In this document: positions 12,296 through 23,553 of the stretch, piece after piece | Numbering within the stretch: the first letter of the stretch is position 1 | How the letters are laid out: each line of letters opens with the position of its first letter | NCBI GenBank assembly: GCA_011799875.1 | Contig: CM022302.1 | Location: 187,558,942 to 187,622,941 of the forward strand | From: Thinopyrum elongatum | Taxonomy: Eukaryota; Streptophyta; Magnoliopsida; Poales; Poaceae | Length of the DNA: 64,000 nucleotides | Direction of reading: 5' to 3' | Program-made: the position numbers and the translations under genes | The notes under the pieces: model-generated | What the model saw: only the letters and a program-made list of their open reading frames with translations | Told to the model about the DNA's origin: nothing | Databases searched by the model: none

Positions 12296-12300
12296 CTTTA
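12296..12300. repeat. Target site duplication of the Tekay element (right)
   Basis: CTTTA, identical to 2330-2334. Confidence 0.93.
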
Positions 12301-12676
12301 AACCTGGCTTCATACTCAAAATTTTGGTTTTGCAAGTCATAAATTTGGGCTGGAAGATGATCAATTCAGCCATTGATCTTGAAGATGATGTCCCCAATAT
12401 CCTTGTTGTCCACCTTGTGCTCACGGATGAATTCCGTCATCATGGAGTGGTTGGCGCTGAGTATGCGCTCCACCATCCCTTGGCACTTGAAGATCTCTCG
12501 CTCCACTGCTTCAAGCCTAGCCTTCTCGCTTCCCTCTTTATTTGTCCTTGAACGTACCAGATGTGAAGCACCCCCTCACACATCTCAATGGCTTGAGGGT
12601 GTTTCATCACCTCTGGAAGATAGGGGTTGATGAGCTTCTTGAAGAACTTGTCCTTGGATGAACTTGGCGGCGCCAT
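12301..12676 (-). pseudogene. Small ORF downstream of pol in E1 (Athila ORF3 position)
   Basis: The ATG at 12674-12676 opens a 78-codon frame (stop at 12440). It lies where Athila elements carry an env-like third ORF. E4 has a differently worded ORF at the same place (62162-62407). No signal peptide or membrane segment is visible, so there is no support for an envelope function. It probably extended through 12301 before decay. Function unknown. Confidence 0.45.
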
Positions 12677-12833
12677 AGCAATCTAGATCTCTCAGAAAAA
12701 CAGCCCGAAACAAGAACAGAGGAGAAAATTGTGATATGGTGGTCAAAAAATACGGGAGTATATATAAAGAATTTTTATCTTGCAAAACAAGTATACAGGA
12801 AGAAAACGAAGTCGGTAAGGCATACGAGGGGCC

Positions 12834-12886
12834 CACAAGGCAACCCCGCGCGCCCAGGGCGGTAGGGCGCGCCCTGTTGCCTTGTG
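12834..12886. other. GC-rich hairpin between integrase and ORF3 (E1)
   Basis: Arms 'cacaaggcaac' and 'gttgccttgtg' pair perfectly, with a second pairing around the GCGCGCCC/GGGCGCGC core. Equivalent hairpins with different stem sequences occur at 62567-62624, 49780-49837, 18585-18618 and 13861-13913. Confidence 0.6.
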
Positions 12887-12995
12887 ACCTCCTCATGGGT
12901 ACCCTCGGCTGGTTCTTATTTTTGTATTTTTCTAATATTCCAAAATGGACAGAAGTAATTTTTATGGAATTTTTGGAGTCGGTTTACTTACCGTA

Positions 12996-13607
12996 TCACA
13001 TACCTATTCCTTTTAAGGGTTTTAGAGTGTTCCAGAAGGTCTCTCTTATGTGTTCCTCTGGTGTCATAGTTTGAATAATATTAGTTTCAACATTAATGGG
13101 CGTACCTGAGATATAAAGTTTAACTCTTTGCGCATCAACCACTCTCGGATTAGTGCCCCCGAAATTATTGATCTTGATAGCTCTGGAGCGATAAACTTCT
13201 TCGATGATATATGGCCCTTCCCATTTTGAGAGAATTTTTCCTGCAAAGAATCTGAAATGAGAGTTGTACAATAGAACTTGATCACCTACTTTAAATTCCC
13301 GTTTTTGGATTCTTTTTTCATGCCATCTTTTAATTTTATTTTCTTTAAACAACTTGGCATTTTCAAAAGCTTGTGTCCTCCCTTCATCTAAAGAGCTAAT
13401 ATCAAATAACCTCTTTTCACCGGCAAATTTGAAATCATAATTAAGTTCTTTAATTGCTCAATAAGCCTTATGTTCTAACTCAAGAGGTAAATGCCATGCT
13501 TTTCCATAGACCATTTTATATGGAGACATACCCATAGGATTTTTATAAGCAGTTCTATAAGCCCATAATGCATTATCAAGTTTCTTAGACCAATTCTTTC
13601 TGGATGT
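12996..13607 (-). pseudogene. Integrase C-terminal region of E1
   Basis: The ORF 13352-12996 carries the Athila-type integrase tail (VLLYNSHFRFF, KWEGPYIIEEVYRS, SGTPINVETNIIQ). Upstream, 13353-13607 still matches the E4 integrase segment up to the point where the solo LTR interrupts both strands. A stop in the segment corresponding to 13459 and the insertion itself inactivate it. Integrase would insert element cDNA into the chromosome. Confidence 0.85.
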
Positions 13608-13612
13608 ATTAA
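13608..13612. repeat. TSD of solo LTR (left)
   Basis: ATTAA, repeated exactly at 15268-15272. Confidence 0.9.
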
Positions 13613-15267
13613 TGATACGTCTCCAATGTATCTATAATTTATGAAGTATTCATGCCATGTTTACAACAATTTTATATGGTTTTGGTATGATTTGATTAGA
13701 ACTAACCCGGATTGACGCTGTTTTCAGCAGAACTACCATGGTGTCGTTTTCTGTGCAGAAATAAAAGTTCTCGGAATGGGCTGAAAATTTACGGAGATTT
13801 TTTGTGGACCAAAAGAGACCTTGAAGCATCATGGGAGGACCAGAAGACCCACGAGAACACGACAAGCTCGCTAGGCGTGCCTTACCCCCTAGGGAGGGGC
13901 GACCGAGCTTGTCGCTACCTCGTGGAGCCCCTTAACGTGAGACCAATGCCAAAAATTCCTATAAATTCCCAAACCCCCAAAAAGAACCCTAGATGAGAAG
14001 TTCCACCACCGCAAGCCTCTGTATCCATGAAAACTCAATCGGGATCCTGTTCCGGCACCCTGCCGGAGGGGGAAATCATCACCGGAGGCCATCTTCATCA
14101 TCCCGGCGTCCACCATGATGAGGAGGGAGTAGTTCACCCTCGGGGCTGAGGGTATATACCCGTAGCTATGTGTTCGATCTCTCTCTCTCTCCCTCTCTCT
14201 CGTGTTCTTGATTTGGCACGATCTTGATGTACTGCGGGCTTTGTTAATATATTTGGATCTTATGATGTTCTTCCCTCTCTACCTTCTTGTGATGAATTGA
14301 ATCTTTTCCTTTGAGGTTTTGTTATGTCGGATTGAATCTTTTGGATGTGAGAGCACTTGATGTATGTCTTGCGATGGGATATCCATGGTGATGATGGGAT
14401 GTTCTTTTGATTCACTTGATGTATGTTTTGGTTATCAACTTGCGGATTCCTGTGGTGACATTGGGGTAATCTATGCATAGAGGTTGATACGTGTTTTCAT
14501 ATTCCTTTCTCCGATAGAAATCTTGGGGTACTCTTTGAAGTTCTTTGTGTTGGATAGAATATTATGAATCTGAAATTGCGTGATGCACATTGTATAATTA
14601 ACCCACAGATACTTGTTGTGACATTGGAGTATCTAGGTGACATTAGGGTTGATTGATGCGTGTCATATGGTGTTATTTTAGTATGAACTCTAGGGCTGTT
14701 TGTGACACTTATAGGAATAGCTCAAAAGATTGATCAGAAAGAATAACTTTGAGGTGGTTTCGTACCCTACAAACAATTTCATCTTATGTTCTCCGTGATA
14801 GGAACTTTTGAGTGATTCTTTGTTGCACGTTGAGGGATTGTTATATGATCCAATTATGTTATCATTGTTGAGAGATTTTGCACTAGTGAAAGTATGAACC
14901 CTAGGACTTGTTTTCAAGCATTGCAATACCGTTTTTGCTCACTTTTGTTAGTAGTTACCTTGCTGTTTTTATTTATTCAGATTGTAAAAATATATTTCTA
15001 CCATCCATACTACACTTATCACCATCTCTTCGCTGAACTAGTGCACCTATACAATTTGCCATTGTATTGGGTGTGTTGGGGACACAAGAGACTCTTTGTT
15101 ATTTGGTTGTAGGATTGTTTGAGAGAGACACTCTTCATCCTACACCTCCCACAGATTGATAAACCTTAGGTCATCCACTTGAGGGAAATTTGCTACTGTC
15201 CTACAAAACTCTGCGCTTGGAGGCCCAACACGAGTCTACAAGAAGAAAGGTTGCGTAGTAGACATCA
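13613..15267 (+). mobile_element. Solo LTR in the E1 integrase gene
   Basis: 1,655 bp, begins TGATACGTCTCCAATG and ends GTAGACATCA, with a perfect 5-bp TSD and no internal region, primer site or polypurine tract. The start resembles the LTRs at 17330-18900 and 26794-28312 (reversed) while the rest differs. It arose presumably by LTR-LTR recombination. Contains a hairpin at 13861-13913 and a CT microsatellite at 14188-14212. Confidence 0.92.
13861..13913. other. Hairpin in solo LTR
   Basis: Arms 'gacaagctcg' (13861-13870) and 'cgagcttgtc' (13904-13913) are perfect complements, in the position where the other LTRs have GC-rich hairpins. Confidence 0.55.
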
Positions 15268-15272
15268 ATTAA
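15268..15272. repeat. TSD of solo LTR (right)
   Basis: ATTAA, identical to 13608-13612. Confidence 0.9.
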
Positions 15273-16027
15273 CAGTCTTTTGCAAAATCAATTTTATTTC
15301 TCTATTTCTCAATTCAACTTGACCACTAGACTAAGGATGGTAAGGCGATTTAATTCTATGTTTAACATCATACTTAGCTAGGAGTCTACAAAATGCACCA
15401 TGAATAAAATGTGAACCACCACTAGTCATTAAGTATCTAGGGACTCCAAACCTCAGGAAGATAACTTCTTTAAGCATTTTAATAGAGGTGTTATGATCAG
15501 CACTACTAGTTGGAAGAGCTTCTACCCACTTAGTAACGTAACCAACAATAACTAAAATATGAGTGTATCAATTAGAGGAAGGAAAAGGTCCCATATAATC
15601 AAAACCCCAGACATCAAATGGTTCAATAACAAGTGAATAATTCATAGGCATTTCACGACGTCTACCAATATTACCAATTCTTTGACATCATCACAAGAAA
15701 GGATGAACTTACGTGCATCCTTGAAGAGAGTAGGCCAATAAAAATCAGACTGTAGTACCTTATGTGCAGTTCTATCTTGCACATCATGCCCTCCGTATGC
15801 CTTGGACACTTGCGTAGGATTTGTTCCTGTTCATGCTCAGGTACACAACATATAATAACACCATCTACTCCTTCTTTATATAAATGTGGGTCATCCCAAA
15901 AGTAATCTCTTAAATCAAAGAAGAACTTTTTCTTTTGTTGGTAGGTGTGACTAGGTGGTATATATTTAGCAAGAACATAACTAGCATAGTCTGCATACCA
16001 AGGACTATTACAAGAATAAGCATTCAC
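15273..16027 (-). pseudogene. Integrase N-terminal and core remnant of E1
   Basis: 15273-15670 is collinear with the E4 integrase core (63340-63730) but has stops and indels. The ORF 16027-15671 covers the linker from RNase H to integrase ([18 protein letters not shown]) and the zinc-binding start, then loses frame. Part of the E1 pol; not functional. Confidence 0.8.
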
Positions 16028-16054
16028 AATAGCTAATTGCTGATCAGAAAAACT

Positions 16055-16456
16055 CTAATCAATAGGTAGTGGGTCATCAAGAACATTTTTCATCCTAGAC
16101 AAATTATCTGCTACAGGATTTTCAGCTCCTTTTCTATCAATAATATGCAAATTAAATTCTTCAAGTAAAAGAACCCACCTAATCATTCTAGGTTTAGCAT
16201 CTTTATTTTCCATAAGATATTTAATAGCAGGATGATCAGTGTGAATAGTAACTTTAGAATCAACAATATAAGGTCTAAATTTATCACATGCAGACACAAC
16301 TGCTAAAAATTCTTTCTTAGTAGTAGCATAATTTATTTGAGCACTACCCAAGGTCTTACTAGCATAATGAGTAACATTCAATTTCTTATCAACTCTTTGA
16401 CCTAGAACAATACCAATAGCATAATCACTAGCATCACACATAATTTCAAAAGGCAA
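16055..16456 (-). pseudogene. RNase H domain of E1 pol
   Basis: 133 codons with the first catalytic Asp (MCDASDYAIG), the His/Asp pair (IHTDHPAIKYL) and the C-terminal block ([15 protein letters not shown]). RNase H degrades the RNA strand during reverse transcription. This wording is the Athila type. The domain is open, but the frames on both sides are broken. Confidence 0.88.
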
Positions 16457-16552
16457 ATTCCAATCAGGTGGTTGAACAATAGGTGCAAAAATTAAGGCTT
16501 TCTTAAGTATTTCAAAGGCTTTTACACAATCATCATAAAAAACAAATGGAAC

Positions 16553-17313
16553 CTATTTTTGAAGGAGATTAGTTAGCGGCCTATAAATCTTAGAGAAATC
16601 TTTAATGAATCTTCTATAGAAACCAGCATGACCAAGAAAACTTCTTATACCTTGAATATCTTTAGGACATGGCATTTTCACAATTGCGTCAACTTTAGCT
16701 TTGTCTACTTCAATACCTCGTGGCACTTCTCCCAATTTAAGACAAGATTAGTTTCTTCACATCTCTGCAAAACTCGATCAAGGTTGCTTAAGCAATCGTC
16801 AAAAGAAGTCCCGTAAACAGAAAAATCATCCGTGAATACCTCAACAATCTTTTCACAAAAACCAGAGAATATAGTAGTCATACATCTTTGAAAGGTAGCA
16901 GGTGCATTGCATAAATCAAAAGGCATACGTCTATAAGCATAAGTTCCAAAAGGACAAGTAAAAGTAGTTTTCTCTTGATCTTCTTTTGACACATGCATTT
17001 GAGAGAAACCAGAATATCCATCAAGGAAACAAAAGTGAGTATGCTTTGATAATCTTTCTAACATTTGATCAATAAAAGGCAAGGGTTAATGCTCTTTTCT
17101 AGCAGCTTTATTTAATTTCCTGAAATCAATTACCGTCCAGTAACCAGTTACAATTCTTTGTGGGATAAGTTCATTTTTATCATTAGGAACAATGGTAATG
17201 CCTCCTTTCTTAGGAACACAATGAACAGGACTTACCCGTCTACTATCGGCTATAGGATAAATTATACCTGCCTCCGGAAGCTTTAATGTTTCAGTTCTTA
17301 CCACATCCTTCAT
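16553..17313 (-). pseudogene. Reverse transcriptase of E1 (broken)
   Basis: Three adjoining ORFs: 17313-17086 (N-terminal part, VPKKGGITIVPNDKNE, TVIDFRKLNKA), 17082-16705 (palm, FTDDFSVYG in place of the usual FxDD with hydrophobic residue; the two Asp remain) and 16735-16553 (thumb, GIRSFLGHAGFYRRFIKDF). Between palm and thumb about 55 bases are missing compared with E2 (the LGHKISERG part), and 17090 has a stop. The upstream part was split off by the solo LTR at 17330. Confidence 0.87.
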
Positions 17314-17324
17314 TTTAGGATTCC

Positions 17325-17329
17325 GACTG
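17325..17329. repeat. TSD of second solo LTR (left)
   Basis: GACTG, against GACTA at 18901-18905; one mismatch. Confidence 0.75.
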
Positions 17330-18900
17330 TGCTACTTCTTGAGCTTGCGTTAATTTTTCCTTTGAAGAGGAAAGGGTGATGCAACAAAGTAGAGATAAGT
17401 ATTTCCCTCAATTAAGAACCAAGGTATCAATCCAGTAGGAGGAACACACAAGTCCCCAATAGATGCACCTGCACAAACTAACAAATACTTGCACACAACA
17501 CGAAAAAGGGGTTGTCAATCCCTTCACGATCACTAGCAAGAGTGAGATCTAATAGAGATTGATATAAAAGATAAATAAAAGTGCTAAATAAAATAAAGAT
17601 AAATAAATTGCAGCAAGGTATTTTTGTATTTTTGGTTTTATAGATCTGAAAATAATATGATGGAAAATAGACCCGGGGGCCATAGGTTTCACTAGAGGCT
17701 TCTCTCTTGAAAGAACACATACGATGGGTAGACAAATTACTTTTGAGCAATTGATAGAAAAGCGCATAGTTATGACGATATCCAAGGCAATGATCATGAA
17801 TATAGGCATCACATCCATGACAAGTAGACCGACTCCTGCCTGCATCTACTACTATTACTCCACACATCGACCGCTACCAGCATGCATCTAGTGCATTAAG
17901 TTAACAAGAATGGAGTAATGCCTTAAGCAAGATGACATGATGTAGAGGGATAGATCCAAGCAATATGGTAAAACCCCCATCTTTTTATCCTTAATGGCAA
18001 CAATACAAATACGTGCCTTGCTACCCCTACTGTCACTGGGTGAGGACACCGCAAGATTGAACACAAAACAAAGCACCTCTCCCATTGCAAGATATATCAA
18101 TCTAGTTGGCCAAACCAAATCAATAGATCGGAGAGAAATACAAAGCTATCTTAATCATGCATAAAAGAGTTCAGAGAAGACTCAAATAATATTCATAGAT
18201 AATCTGATCATATACCTACAATTCATCGGATCTCAACAAACACACCGTAAAAGAAGATTACATCGAATAGAACTCCAAGAACATCGAGGAGAACATTGTA
18301 TTGAAGATCAAAGAGAGAGAAGAAGCCATCTAGCTACTAGCTATGGACCCGTAGGTCTGTGGTAAACTACTCACACATCATCGGAAAGGCAGCAAGGTTG
18401 GTGTAGAGGCCCTCCGTGATCGAATCGTCATCCGGCAGAGTGCCAGAAAAGGCCCCAAGATGGGATCTGACGAGAACTGAAGCTTGCGGTGGCAGAAAAG
18501 TATTTTTGGTGTGCCCTCTAGTATATGGTGAATATTTGGGTATTTATGGAGCTACAATTAGGGTTAGGGGAGTCCTGAGGGGCCCACAAGCCTGGGGGGC
18601 GCGCCTCCAGGGCTTGTGACCCTCTCGTGGCTCCTCTGGCCACCTCCCGAAGATTCGTGGTTGTCTTATGGTCCAAGAAAAATCCTCAAAAAGTTTCATT
18701 CCGTTTGGATTCTGTTTGGTATTGATTTTCTGTAAAAGACAAAAACAAGGAAAAAATAGCAACTGGCACTGGGCACTAGGTTAATAGGTTAGTCCCAAAA
18801 AATGATATAAAATAGCATATTATTACATATAAAACATCCAAGATGGATAATATAATAGCATGGAACAATAAAAAATTATAGATATGTTGGAGACGGATCA
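17330..18900 (-). mobile_element. Solo LTR between E1 protease and RT
   Basis: 1,571 bp. Plus strand begins TGCTACTTCTTGAGC and ends GGAGACGGATCA, the same LTR type, reversed, as the E3 LTRs (26794-28312, 32695-33299). No internal region accompanies it and E1 pol continues on both sides (17324 and 18906 match adjacent E2 positions near 24040-24065). Confidence 0.88.
18585..18618. other. GGCGCGCC hairpin in solo LTR
   Basis: Arms 'cacaagcctgg' and 'ccagggcttgtg' flank a GGGCGCGCC core; near-perfect pairing with one bulge. Confidence 0.55.
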
Positions 18901-18905
18901 GACTA
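18901..18905. repeat. TSD of second solo LTR (right)
   Basis: GACTA, partner of 17325-17329. Confidence 0.75.
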
Positions 18906-19642
18906 CGTTAATGATAAATGACTGGCTTAGCATCTAGCTCCATATTAATCTTGTGTTGACATAGAGTGGGACTAATGCACTTAAGATCATCAAGAGTATA
19001 TCCAATAGCATCACGATGCTTCCTCGGAGTTTTAAGTAATCTCTTTTCTTCATGCTCTGAAAGGTTAGCGTTGATAATAACATGATATATCTTCTTTTCA
19101 TCAAGATAAGCATACTTTAATGTATCAGGTAGTATCTATAATTCAAACATAGGATCACTCTTAGGAGGGAGAGTGTCTCCCAAAGTTTCAACAGGCAAGT
19201 TGTGTTTAAGGATAGGTGTTTGCCAAAAGAATATTTCATCTATTTCATTTCTTTCATTCATACGCATATCATTTTCATGGTTTAGCAAATATTGTTCTAA
19301 TGGATTAGTACATGTATGACAATAGAAATAAGACCAATAATTTCATCTTTACTAGACAATTCTTTATCATGAGGTTGTCTATGAAATTTAGAGAAATTGA
19401 ACTCATGAGGTACATCACCAAAATTAACACTGGCCGTTTCCCTAGTGCAATCAATCTTAGCATTAACTGTATTCAGACAAGGTCTACCAAATATATTGGG
19501 ACAAAAATTATCTTGTGGAGGTCCAAGAACTATAAAATCAGTAGGGTATTGATCTTACAACACAAGACTTCAACATCTCTAACAATCCCAAGCGGTGAAA
19601 TAGTATATCTGTTTGCAAGCTTAGTATTAACATCAATGTCTT
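18906..19642 (-). pseudogene. Protease-to-RT spacer of E1 pol
   Basis: Collinear with 24060-24800 of E2, where the same stretch is open as the C-terminal part of the protease ORF. Here it is interrupted by stops and small indels, so only similarity supports it. Confidence 0.7.
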
Positions 19643-19954
19643 CTATCTCAACAGGTGCAATACATTCATAACTTCTTGATATAAGGTAAAAGGAATAGCA
19701 CTCACACTAGCACCCATATCACATAAACCATGATAACAATGGTCTCCTATTTTAACAGAAATAACAGGCATGCCAATAACAGGTTTGTTTTTCTCTATTG
19801 GATCGGGTTTAGCAATCCTACTTGCTTCCTCACAGAAATAAATGACATTCCCATCAATATTATCAACCAAAATATCTTTAATTATTGCAACATTAGGTTC
19901 CACACTTATTTGTTCAGAGGGTCTAGGAGTTTTAATATTACTTTTATTAACCAC
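19643..19954 (-). pseudogene. Aspartic protease segment of E1
   Basis: 103 codons with the active-site block CDMGASVSAIP, the D-x-G-A-S form seen in Athila proteases. The fuller version is the E2 ORF at 24192-25100. The protease would cleave the gag-pol precursor. Confidence 0.8.
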
Positions 19955-19975
19955 AATTGAAGCTTTAGCATGTTC

Positions 19976-20927
19976 CTAAATCCTAACAGGAAAAGGTGGT
20001 TCCTCAATATAAGCAATAGACACAACTGGATCAACATTATAAATGATTGTTTCATCTTTAGCTATAACTGGTACCTCTAACATTTCTTCAATAGGCGGAT
20101 GAAACTTAAACCACTTCTCCTTAGGGAGATCAACATGAGCAACAAATGATTCACAAAAGGTAGCTACTATGAGAGTCAAGTCCATATTTAGTACTAAACT
20201 TTATGGAAAGCATCTATTTCCTTAAAGGATTTAACAAAATCAAACTCAAGTTTTATACCTGACTCTTTACCTCTGTCGAATTCCCAATCTTCAGAGTTGC
20301 ATTTAATTTTTTCTAGAAGACCCCATTTGAATTCAACAGTTTTCTTCATAAAGGAACCAACATAGGAAGTATCGAGCATGGATTGATCATTATGAGAAAG
20401 GCAATCATAAAAGTTTTGTATAATTATTTGTCTTGAGAGATCATGATTGGGGCATGTGTGCATCATGTATTTAAGCCTCCCCCAAGCTTGAGCGATATTT
20501 TCTCCTTCACAAGGACAAAAATTATATATATAATTTCGATCATGATGAACCAAATGCATAGGATAAAACTTCTGATGAAATTCTAGCTTCAGTCGGCTCC
20601 AATCCCATGTTCCAGTATCATCCAATAGCCTATACCATGTCAATGCTTTCCCTCCAAAGATAAAGGGAATACCTTCTTCTTAACTCCATCCTCGGATAAA
20701 CCTACAAGCTTATATAATCCACAAATATCATCCACATAGATTAAGTCCATATCAGGATGCACTGTTCCATCTCCTGCATAAGGATTAGCTAGCATTTTCT
20801 TTAGTATACCCAAAGGAATCTCATAATAAATATTTTCAATAGGTTCAGTAGGTTGAGGGGCAACTCTTATTGCTTCCGGTCGAGGTGAAGATACCCCGAA
20901 CAAACCCCTCAAAGGATTATTTTCCAT
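19976..20927 (-). pseudogene. gag of E1
   Basis: Start ATG at 20925-20927, about 80 bases after the primer site. Pieces 20927-20640, 20643-20194 and 20185-19976 together follow the E2 gag ORF. Recognisable gag segment: WDWSRLKLEFHQKFYP then LSRQIIIQNFYDCL. Frame changes at about 20640 and 20190 break it. Athila-type gag forms the particle shell; no CCHC knuckle is visible. Confidence 0.82.
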
Positions 20928-21004
20928 AGTGACAAGCGACAGAAAATTTTAGCACGTAGTAAAAATCTTTCCTTACCAAATGCCACTTACCAAAGGTGCT
21001 TCAC

Positions 21005-21022
21005 TCCCCAGCAATGGCGCCA
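21005..21022 (-). other. Primer binding site of E1 (tRNA-Asp type)
   Basis: Minus strand TGGCGCCATTGCTGGGGA, matching the usual Athila site TGGCGCCGTTGCCGGGGA at 16 of 18 positions, 11 bases inside the 5' LTR. Confidence 0.85.
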
Positions 21023-21033
21023 GAAAAGATTCT

Positions 21034-21561
21034 TGATGACCCACAAGTATTGGGGATCAATCATAGTCCTTTCGATAAGTAAGAGTGTCAAACCCATCGA
21101 GGAGCAGAAGGAAATGATAAGCGGTTTTCAGCAAGGTATTCTCTGCAAGTATTGAAAGTAGCAGTGATAGATAGTTTTGTAGCAAGATAATTTGTAACAA
21201 GTAACAAGTAGCAATAGTAACAAAGGTGCAACAAGGTGGCCCAATCCTTATTATAGCAAAGGACAAGCCAAAAATTTCTCTTATATAAAGCAAAGTGCTC
21301 TCGAGGACACATGGGAATTGCCGTCTAGTCACGTTCATCATGTTTAGTTGATTCATGTTCGTTACTTTGATAATTTGATATGTGGTGGGCCGGTGCTTGG
21401 GTGCTGTTCTTACTTGAACAAGCAACCCACTTATGTTTACCCCCTCTTGCAACCATCTACAACTATGAAAGAAGAATTAAGATAAATCTAACCATAGCAT
21501 GAAACATATGGATCCAAATCAGCCCCTTACAGAATAACACATAAACTAGGGTTTAAGCTTC
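21034..21561 (-). repeat. 5' LTR of E1, truncated
   Basis: Begins TGATGACCCACAAG on the plus strand and follows the LTR 'A' sequence until about 21561 ('gtttaagctt'), where unrelated sequence starts. About two thirds of the ~1.52-kb LTR is missing. Confidence 0.85.
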
Positions 21562-21854
21562 CTCATAGTTACGAGGTCGATTTCTTAAATAGGGCTTTCT
21601 AGAATTACTATTCTAACACTGATTTTTGAAATTAGTGTTTGTGTTGGCAACCAAATCTGAACCTCCTTCAACGCTCTTGTGCTTGTTGTTATTGTTATAA
21701 TTATTGTTTCCATGGCCATTCTGCTGGTGACCCTTGTGTAGGATCAAAAGTATGTCTAGAGGGGGATCATTATACTACTTGACCAAATAAAAACTTATCC
21801 TTTTCCCAATTTTAGATGTAGGCAAGTTTTAGGCATTCTACCAAGTCAAGTACA
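21562..21854 (-). pseudogene. gag fragment of another retroelement
   Basis: One minus-strand frame reads an Asn/Gly/His-rich stretch (GHQQNGHGNNNYNNNNK) like the nucleocapsid-side linker of plant gag proteins, with one stop. It differs from E1, E2 and E3 gag. It sits as a 293-bp scrap between two LTR 'A' pieces; origin unknown. Confidence 0.4.
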
Positions 21855-22500
21855 TGATGACCCACAAGTATAGGGGATCAATCATCATCCTTTCGATAAG
21901 TAAGAGTGTCAAACCCAATGAGGAGCAGAAGGAAATGACAAGTGGTTTTTAGCAAGGTATTTTCTGCATGCATTGAAATTTTCGGTAACATATAGTTTGA
22001 TAGCAAGGTAATTTTAATGAGCAACAAGTAGTAATGGTAAAAAAGGTGCAACAAGGTAGCACAATCCTTTTTGTAGCAAAGGACAGGCCGGAACGGTCTC
22101 TTATAATAAGCAAAGCGTTCTTGAGGACACACGGGAATTTCATCTAGTCACTTTCATCATGATTGTTTGATTCGCGTTTTCTACTTTGATAATTTGATAT
22201 GTGGGTGGACCGGTGCTTAGGTGTTGTTCTTACTTGGACAAGCCTCCCACTTATTATTACCCCCACTCGCAAGCATCCACAACTACGAAAGAAGAATTAA
22301 GATAAATCTAACCATAGCATGAAACATATGGATCCAAATCGGCCCCTTACGGAATAGCACATAAACTAGGGTTTAAGCTTCTGTCACTCTAGCAACCTAT
22401 CATCTAATTACTACTCCACAATGCCTTCCCTTAGGACAAGTATGGTGAAGTGTCATGTAGTCGACGTTCACACGACACCACTAAGGGAAGGCATTGTGGA
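21855..22500 (-). repeat. LTR 'A' of E2 (3' side), ending in a fold-back junction
   Basis: Starts TGATGACCCACAAG and follows the LTR until about 22489 ('ctaagggaa'), then adds 'ggcattgtgga', the inverse of 22415-22425, and passes directly into RNase H/integrase sequence. Confidence 0.85.
22415..22500. repeat. 20-bp perfect inverted repeat at a rearrangement junction
   Basis: 'tccacaatgccttcccttag' (22415-22434) and its exact reverse complement (22481-22500) with a 46-base spacer. Other LTR copies (49150-49240) have only the inner 9 bases of the right arm and then continue 'tcacaacat'. Confidence 0.9.
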
Positions 22501-22864
22501 TTTGTTCCTATTAATGCTCAGGTACACAGCGTCTAATAATACCACCTACTCCTTCTTTATAAGGATGTGGGTCATCCCAAAAGTAATGTCTTAAATCAAA
22601 GAAGAACTTTTTCTTTTGTTGGTATGTGAAACTAGGTGGTATATATTTAGCAACTATGTAATTAGCATAGTCTGCATACCAAGGGGTATTACGAGAAGCA
22701 TTTATGATAGCTAATTGTTCATCAGGAAAACTATCATCAATAGGTAGTGGGTCATCAAGAACATTTTCCATTCGAGACAAATTATCAGTTACGGGATTCT
22801 CAGCTCCCTTTCTATCAATAATATGCAAGTCAAATTCTTGTAGCAAAAGAACCCACCTAATCAA
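22501..22864 (-). pseudogene. RNase H tail and integrase N-terminus of E2
   Basis: ORF 22864-22511 reads the end of RNase H ([15 protein letters not shown]) and the linker into integrase up to CVPEH; the frame stops where the element is truncated into LTR sequence. The zinc-binding and catalytic parts are absent. Confidence 0.85.
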
Positions 22865-23553
22865 CCTAGGTTAGCAGCTTTATTTTCCATAAGATATTTA
22901 ATAGCAGCATGATCGGTGTGAACAACTACTTTAGAATCAACAATGTAAGATCTGAATATATCACATGCAAAGACAACTGCTAAAAATTATTTCTTAGTAG
23001 TAGCATAATTTCTTTGAGCACTGTCTAGAGTTTTACTAGCATAATGGATAATATTTAATTTCTTATCAACTATTTGTCCTCGAATAGCACCAACAGCATA
23101 ATCACTAGCATCACACATAATTTCAAATGGTAGGTTCCAATCAGGTGGTTGAATAATGGGTGCATAGATTAAGGCTTTCTTATGTATTTCAAAGGCTTCT
23201 ACACAATCATCATAAAAAACAAATGGAACATCTTTTTGCAAAAGATTAGTAAGAGGCCTAGAAATTTTAGAGTCTTTAATTAACCTCCTATAGAAACCAA
23301 CATGACCAAGGAAACTTCTTATACCTTTAATATCTTTAGGACATGGCATTTTCTCAATTGCATAAATTTTAGCTTTATCCACTTCAATACCTCGTTCAGA
23401 AATTTTATGCCCAAGTACTATACCTTCGTTCACCATAAAGTGGCACTTCTCCCAATTCAATACAAGATTAGTTTCTTCATATCTCTGCAAAACTCGATCA
23501 AGGTTCCTTAAGAAATCATCAAAAGAAGTCCCATAAATGGAAAAATCATCCAT
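22865..23553 (-). pseudogene. RT active site, thumb and RNase H start of E2
   Basis: ORF 23553-22987 opens at MDDFSIYG, the RT catalytic DD motif, continues through the thumb (GHKISERGIEVDKAK, SFLGHVGFYRRLI) and RNase H (MCDASDYAVG), to NYATTKK; a frame change near 22990 and 22870 follows. Compared with E1 it keeps the segment E1 lost. Confidence 0.87.

Larger units (their letters stand above)
465..21561 (-). mobile_element. E1: Athila-clade Ty3/gypsy retrotransposon, nested and decayed
   Basis: Minus-strand order from the right: 5' LTR (21034), tRNA-Asp-type primer site (21005-21022), gag (20927 down), protease, RT, RNase H, integrase, small ORF (12676), long 3' non-coding region, polypurine tract (640-653), 3' LTR end. 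Athila membership rests on the RNase H/integrase wording and on the primer site. Three later insertions interrupt it (2335-12295, 13613-15267, 17330-18900), leaving about 7.2 kb of its own internal sequence. Frameshifts and stops in every coding block make it non-functional. It is probably Sabrina/WHAM-like, from memory only. Confidence 0.85.

Noticed and set aside
12440..12676. Envelope gene of an Athila retroelement
   Set aside because: No signal peptide, transmembrane segment or fusion-like region is visible, and the E4 counterpart is unrelated in length and wording.
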